Source: Hyphomicrobiales bacterium
Lineage (GTDB): Bacteria > Pseudomonadota > Alphaproteobacteria > Rhizobiales > Beijerinckiaceae
Reading direction: 5' to 3'
Assembly (NCBI GenBank): GCA_003567055.1
Contig: PXAW01000219.1
Location: 1-6,350 of the forward strand
DNA length: 6,350 bases
Shown: positions 5,028 through 6,350 of the stretch, in pieces
How positions within the stretch are numbered: position 1 is the stretch's first letter
Layout: the number at the start of each line of letters is the position of its first letter
Position numbers and translations under genes: made by a program
Notes under the pieces: model-generated
Databases searched by the model: none
The model's input: only the letters and a program-made list of their open reading frames with translations
Told to the model about the DNA's origin: nothing

Positions 5028-6286
5028 TGCTCGATGCCGCCCTCACCGAATGGACCGGCCAGCTGCTGCGCTGGCTGCACGTGATCACCGCCATTGCCTG
5101 GATCGGCTCGTCCTTCTACTTCATCATGCTGGATCTCAGCCTGAAGAAGCGCGAGGGCCTGCCCGAGGGCGTCGGCGGCGAGGCGTGGCAGGTTCATGGG
5201 GGCGGCTTCTACCACATGCAGAAATACCTGGTCGCGCCCTCGCATATGCCGAAGGAGCTGACCTGGTTCAAATGGGAAAGCTACGCGACCTGGATCTCGG
5301 GCTTCTTCCTCCTGATCTGGATCTACTATCTCCAGGCCGAGCTCTACACCATCGATCCGAGCGTGATGGCGCTCGCACCCTGGCAGGCCGGAGCGATCGG
5401 CATCGGCGCGCTGATTGCCGGCTGGTTCATCTATGACGGGCTGTGCAAGTCGCCTTTGGGGCGAAACGACATGCTGCTCGGCGTCGCGCTATTCGCCTTC
5501 ATCCTGCTGGCCGCATGGTTCTTCTTCCAGGTCTTCTCGCCGCGCGCGGCCTATCTGCATACGGGCGCGCTGATCGCGACCTGGATGTCGGGCTCGGTCT
5601 TCCGGGTGATCATCCCCAACCAGAAGATCGTCGTGGCGGACCTGATCGCCGGGCGGACGCCCGATCCGGCGCTCGGCAAACAGGCCAAGCAGCGCTCGGT
5701 GCACAACAACTATCTCACCCTGCCGGTGATCTTCCTGATGCTCTCGAACCACTATCCGCTGGCCTGGTCGAGCAGCTATGCGATCCCGATCATCGGGCTC
5801 GTCATCATCGCCGGCGCCGCGATCCGGCATTATTTCAACACCCACCATGCGGGCCAGGAGACCCCAGGCGTCACGGTCACCTGGACCTGGGGCCTCGCTG
5901 CCGCCGCGATGGCGCTGGCTGTCTGGCTGTCCCATGCCGGCAAGCCGAGCCTCGACGATGTCGATTTCGCTGCGGGCACAGCGCCGGCGGAGTTGCGCAC
6001 GCCGCTCTTCGAGGAGGCCACGCTGACGCTCCAGGGGCGCTGCGTCATGTGCCATGCCAGCGAGCCGTTCTGGCCCGGCATCGCGTCGGCGCCGAAAGGT
6101 GTCGTCATGGAGACCGAGGCGGATTTGTTGCGTTTCGCGCGGCAGATCCGTTCCCAGACTGTCGAGACCCGCGCCATGCCGCCGAACAACATCACCCATA
6201 TGACACTCGAGGAGCGGCGTCTCGTCCGCGATTGGCTCGATGAATACGAGAGCCTGCGCCGGGCCGGTGCGGCAAGCCCGGGCTGA
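5027..6286 (+). CDS. puuD: Urate hydroxylase PuuD: membrane urate oxidase with C-terminal cytochrome c domain
   Basis: Inner-membrane enzyme oxidising urate to 5-hydroxyisourate, passing electrons to the respiratory chain through its own c-type heme rather than to oxygen with peroxide release. Length is 419 residues from ATG 5027; an adjacent in-frame TTG at 5024 is possible but less likely. The N-terminal Urate_ox_N region has about eight hydrophobic segments (near 12-35, 86-104, 120-137, 148-169, 178-195, 229-243, 250-268, 284-302). It contains the family motifs WLHVITAIAWIGSSFYF, HGGGFYHMQKYLVAP, TWFKWESYATW and QRSVHNNYLTLPVIFLMLSNHYP. A spacer of about 25 residues leads to the cytochrome domain with CVMCH (339-343) and the motif AMPPNNITHMT, whose M384 or M392 could be the distal heme ligand. 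The heme domain should face the periplasm. No 5-hydroxyisourate hydrolase, OHCU decarboxylase or xanthine dehydrogenase gene lies in the window; they may lie downstream. Confidence 0.95.
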   Translation: MLDAALTEWTGQLLRWLHVITAIAWIGSSFYFIMLDLSLKKREGLPEGVGGEAWQVHGGGFYHMQKYLVAPSHMPKELTWFKWESYATWISGFFLLIWIYYLQAELYTIDPSVMALAPWQAGAIGIGALIAGWFIYDGLCKSPLGRNDMLLGVALFAFILLAAWFFFQVFSPRAAYLHTGALIATWMSGSVFRVIIPNQKIVVADLIAGRTPDPALGKQAKQRSVHNNYLTLPVIFLMLSNHYPLAWSSSYAIPIIGLVIIAGAAIRHYFNTHHAGQETPGVTVTWTWGLAAAAMALAVWLSHAGKPSLDDVDFAAGTAPAELRTPLFEEATLTLQGRCVMCHASEPFWPGIASAPKGVVMETEADLLRFARQIRSQTVETRAMPPNNITHMTLEERRLVRDWLDEYESLRRAGAASPG

Positions 6287-6310
6287 ACCGCGGATCTGCG
6301 GTGATCTTTT
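6287..6310 (+). terminator. Weak terminator candidate after puuD
   Basis: ACCGC (6287-6291) pairs with GCGGT (6298-6302) around a six-base loop, directly after the puuD stop. TTTT follows at 6307-6310, four bases beyond the stem. The short stem and the gap before the T-run make this only a candidate. The remaining bases to 6350 are AT-rich and may hold the promoter of the next gene. Confidence 0.35.
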
Positions 6311-6350
6311 CAAAAACGGAAAAAGTCATTCATCATTGCTGACGATGCCA

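Noticed and set aside
1..6350. CRISPR array, tRNA, insertion sequence, phage or defence system
   Set aside because: No regularly spaced repeats, no cloverleaf seen by eye, no transposase or integrase-like frame, and every sizeable supported gene belongs to a known housekeeping or stress family.

Overview
This is a GC-rich, densely coding window. Gene content and codon use (strong G/C third positions, a Tat-type lipoprotein signal, Alphaproteobacteria-like photolyase and CFA-synthase sequences, and a membrane urate oxidase fused to cytochrome c) fit an Alphaproteobacterium, perhaps Hyphomicrobiales or Rhodobacterales. This is inference; there is no rRNA or other taxonomic marker in the window.

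Layout: (1) positions 2-1333, +, the 3' nine-tenths of a class I CPD photolyase, cut by the left window edge. (2) 1496-2755, +, a SAM-dependent cyclopropane-fatty-acid-synthase-family enzyme with its own strong Shine-Dalgarno sequence. (3) 2770-3480, -, a YkuD-type L,D-transpeptidase with a twin-arginine lipoprotein signal, convergent with gene 2 at 14 bp. (4) 3481-3847, a 367-bp divergent intergenic region with no convincing gene but several dyads and a 17-bp tandem duplication. (5) 3848-4261, +, nickel-type glyoxalase I, followed by a 10-bp-stem hairpin. (6) 4399-4836, +, a short RlpA-like double-psi beta-barrel protein without a SPOR domain. (7) 5027-6286, +, a PuuD-type membrane urate hydroxylase with a C-terminal CxxCH cytochrome c domain. 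It is preceded by three copies of a 13-bp repeat that build a possible nine-residue leader peptide overlapping the puuD start. The last 64 bp hold a weak terminator candidate and an AT-rich stretch.

The genes do not form one pathway. They are housekeeping and stress functions: DNA photorepair and membrane-lipid modification (a pairing known from singlet-oxygen regulons of photosynthetic Alphaproteobacteria), peptidoglycan remodelling (L,D-transpeptidase, RlpA), methylglyoxal detoxification and purine (urate) catabolism. I see no CRISPR array, mobile element, tRNA, phage or defence module. The points most worth a second look are the altered active-site residues in the CFA-family enzyme, the repeat-built leader in front of puuD, and the dyad-rich divergent spacer.
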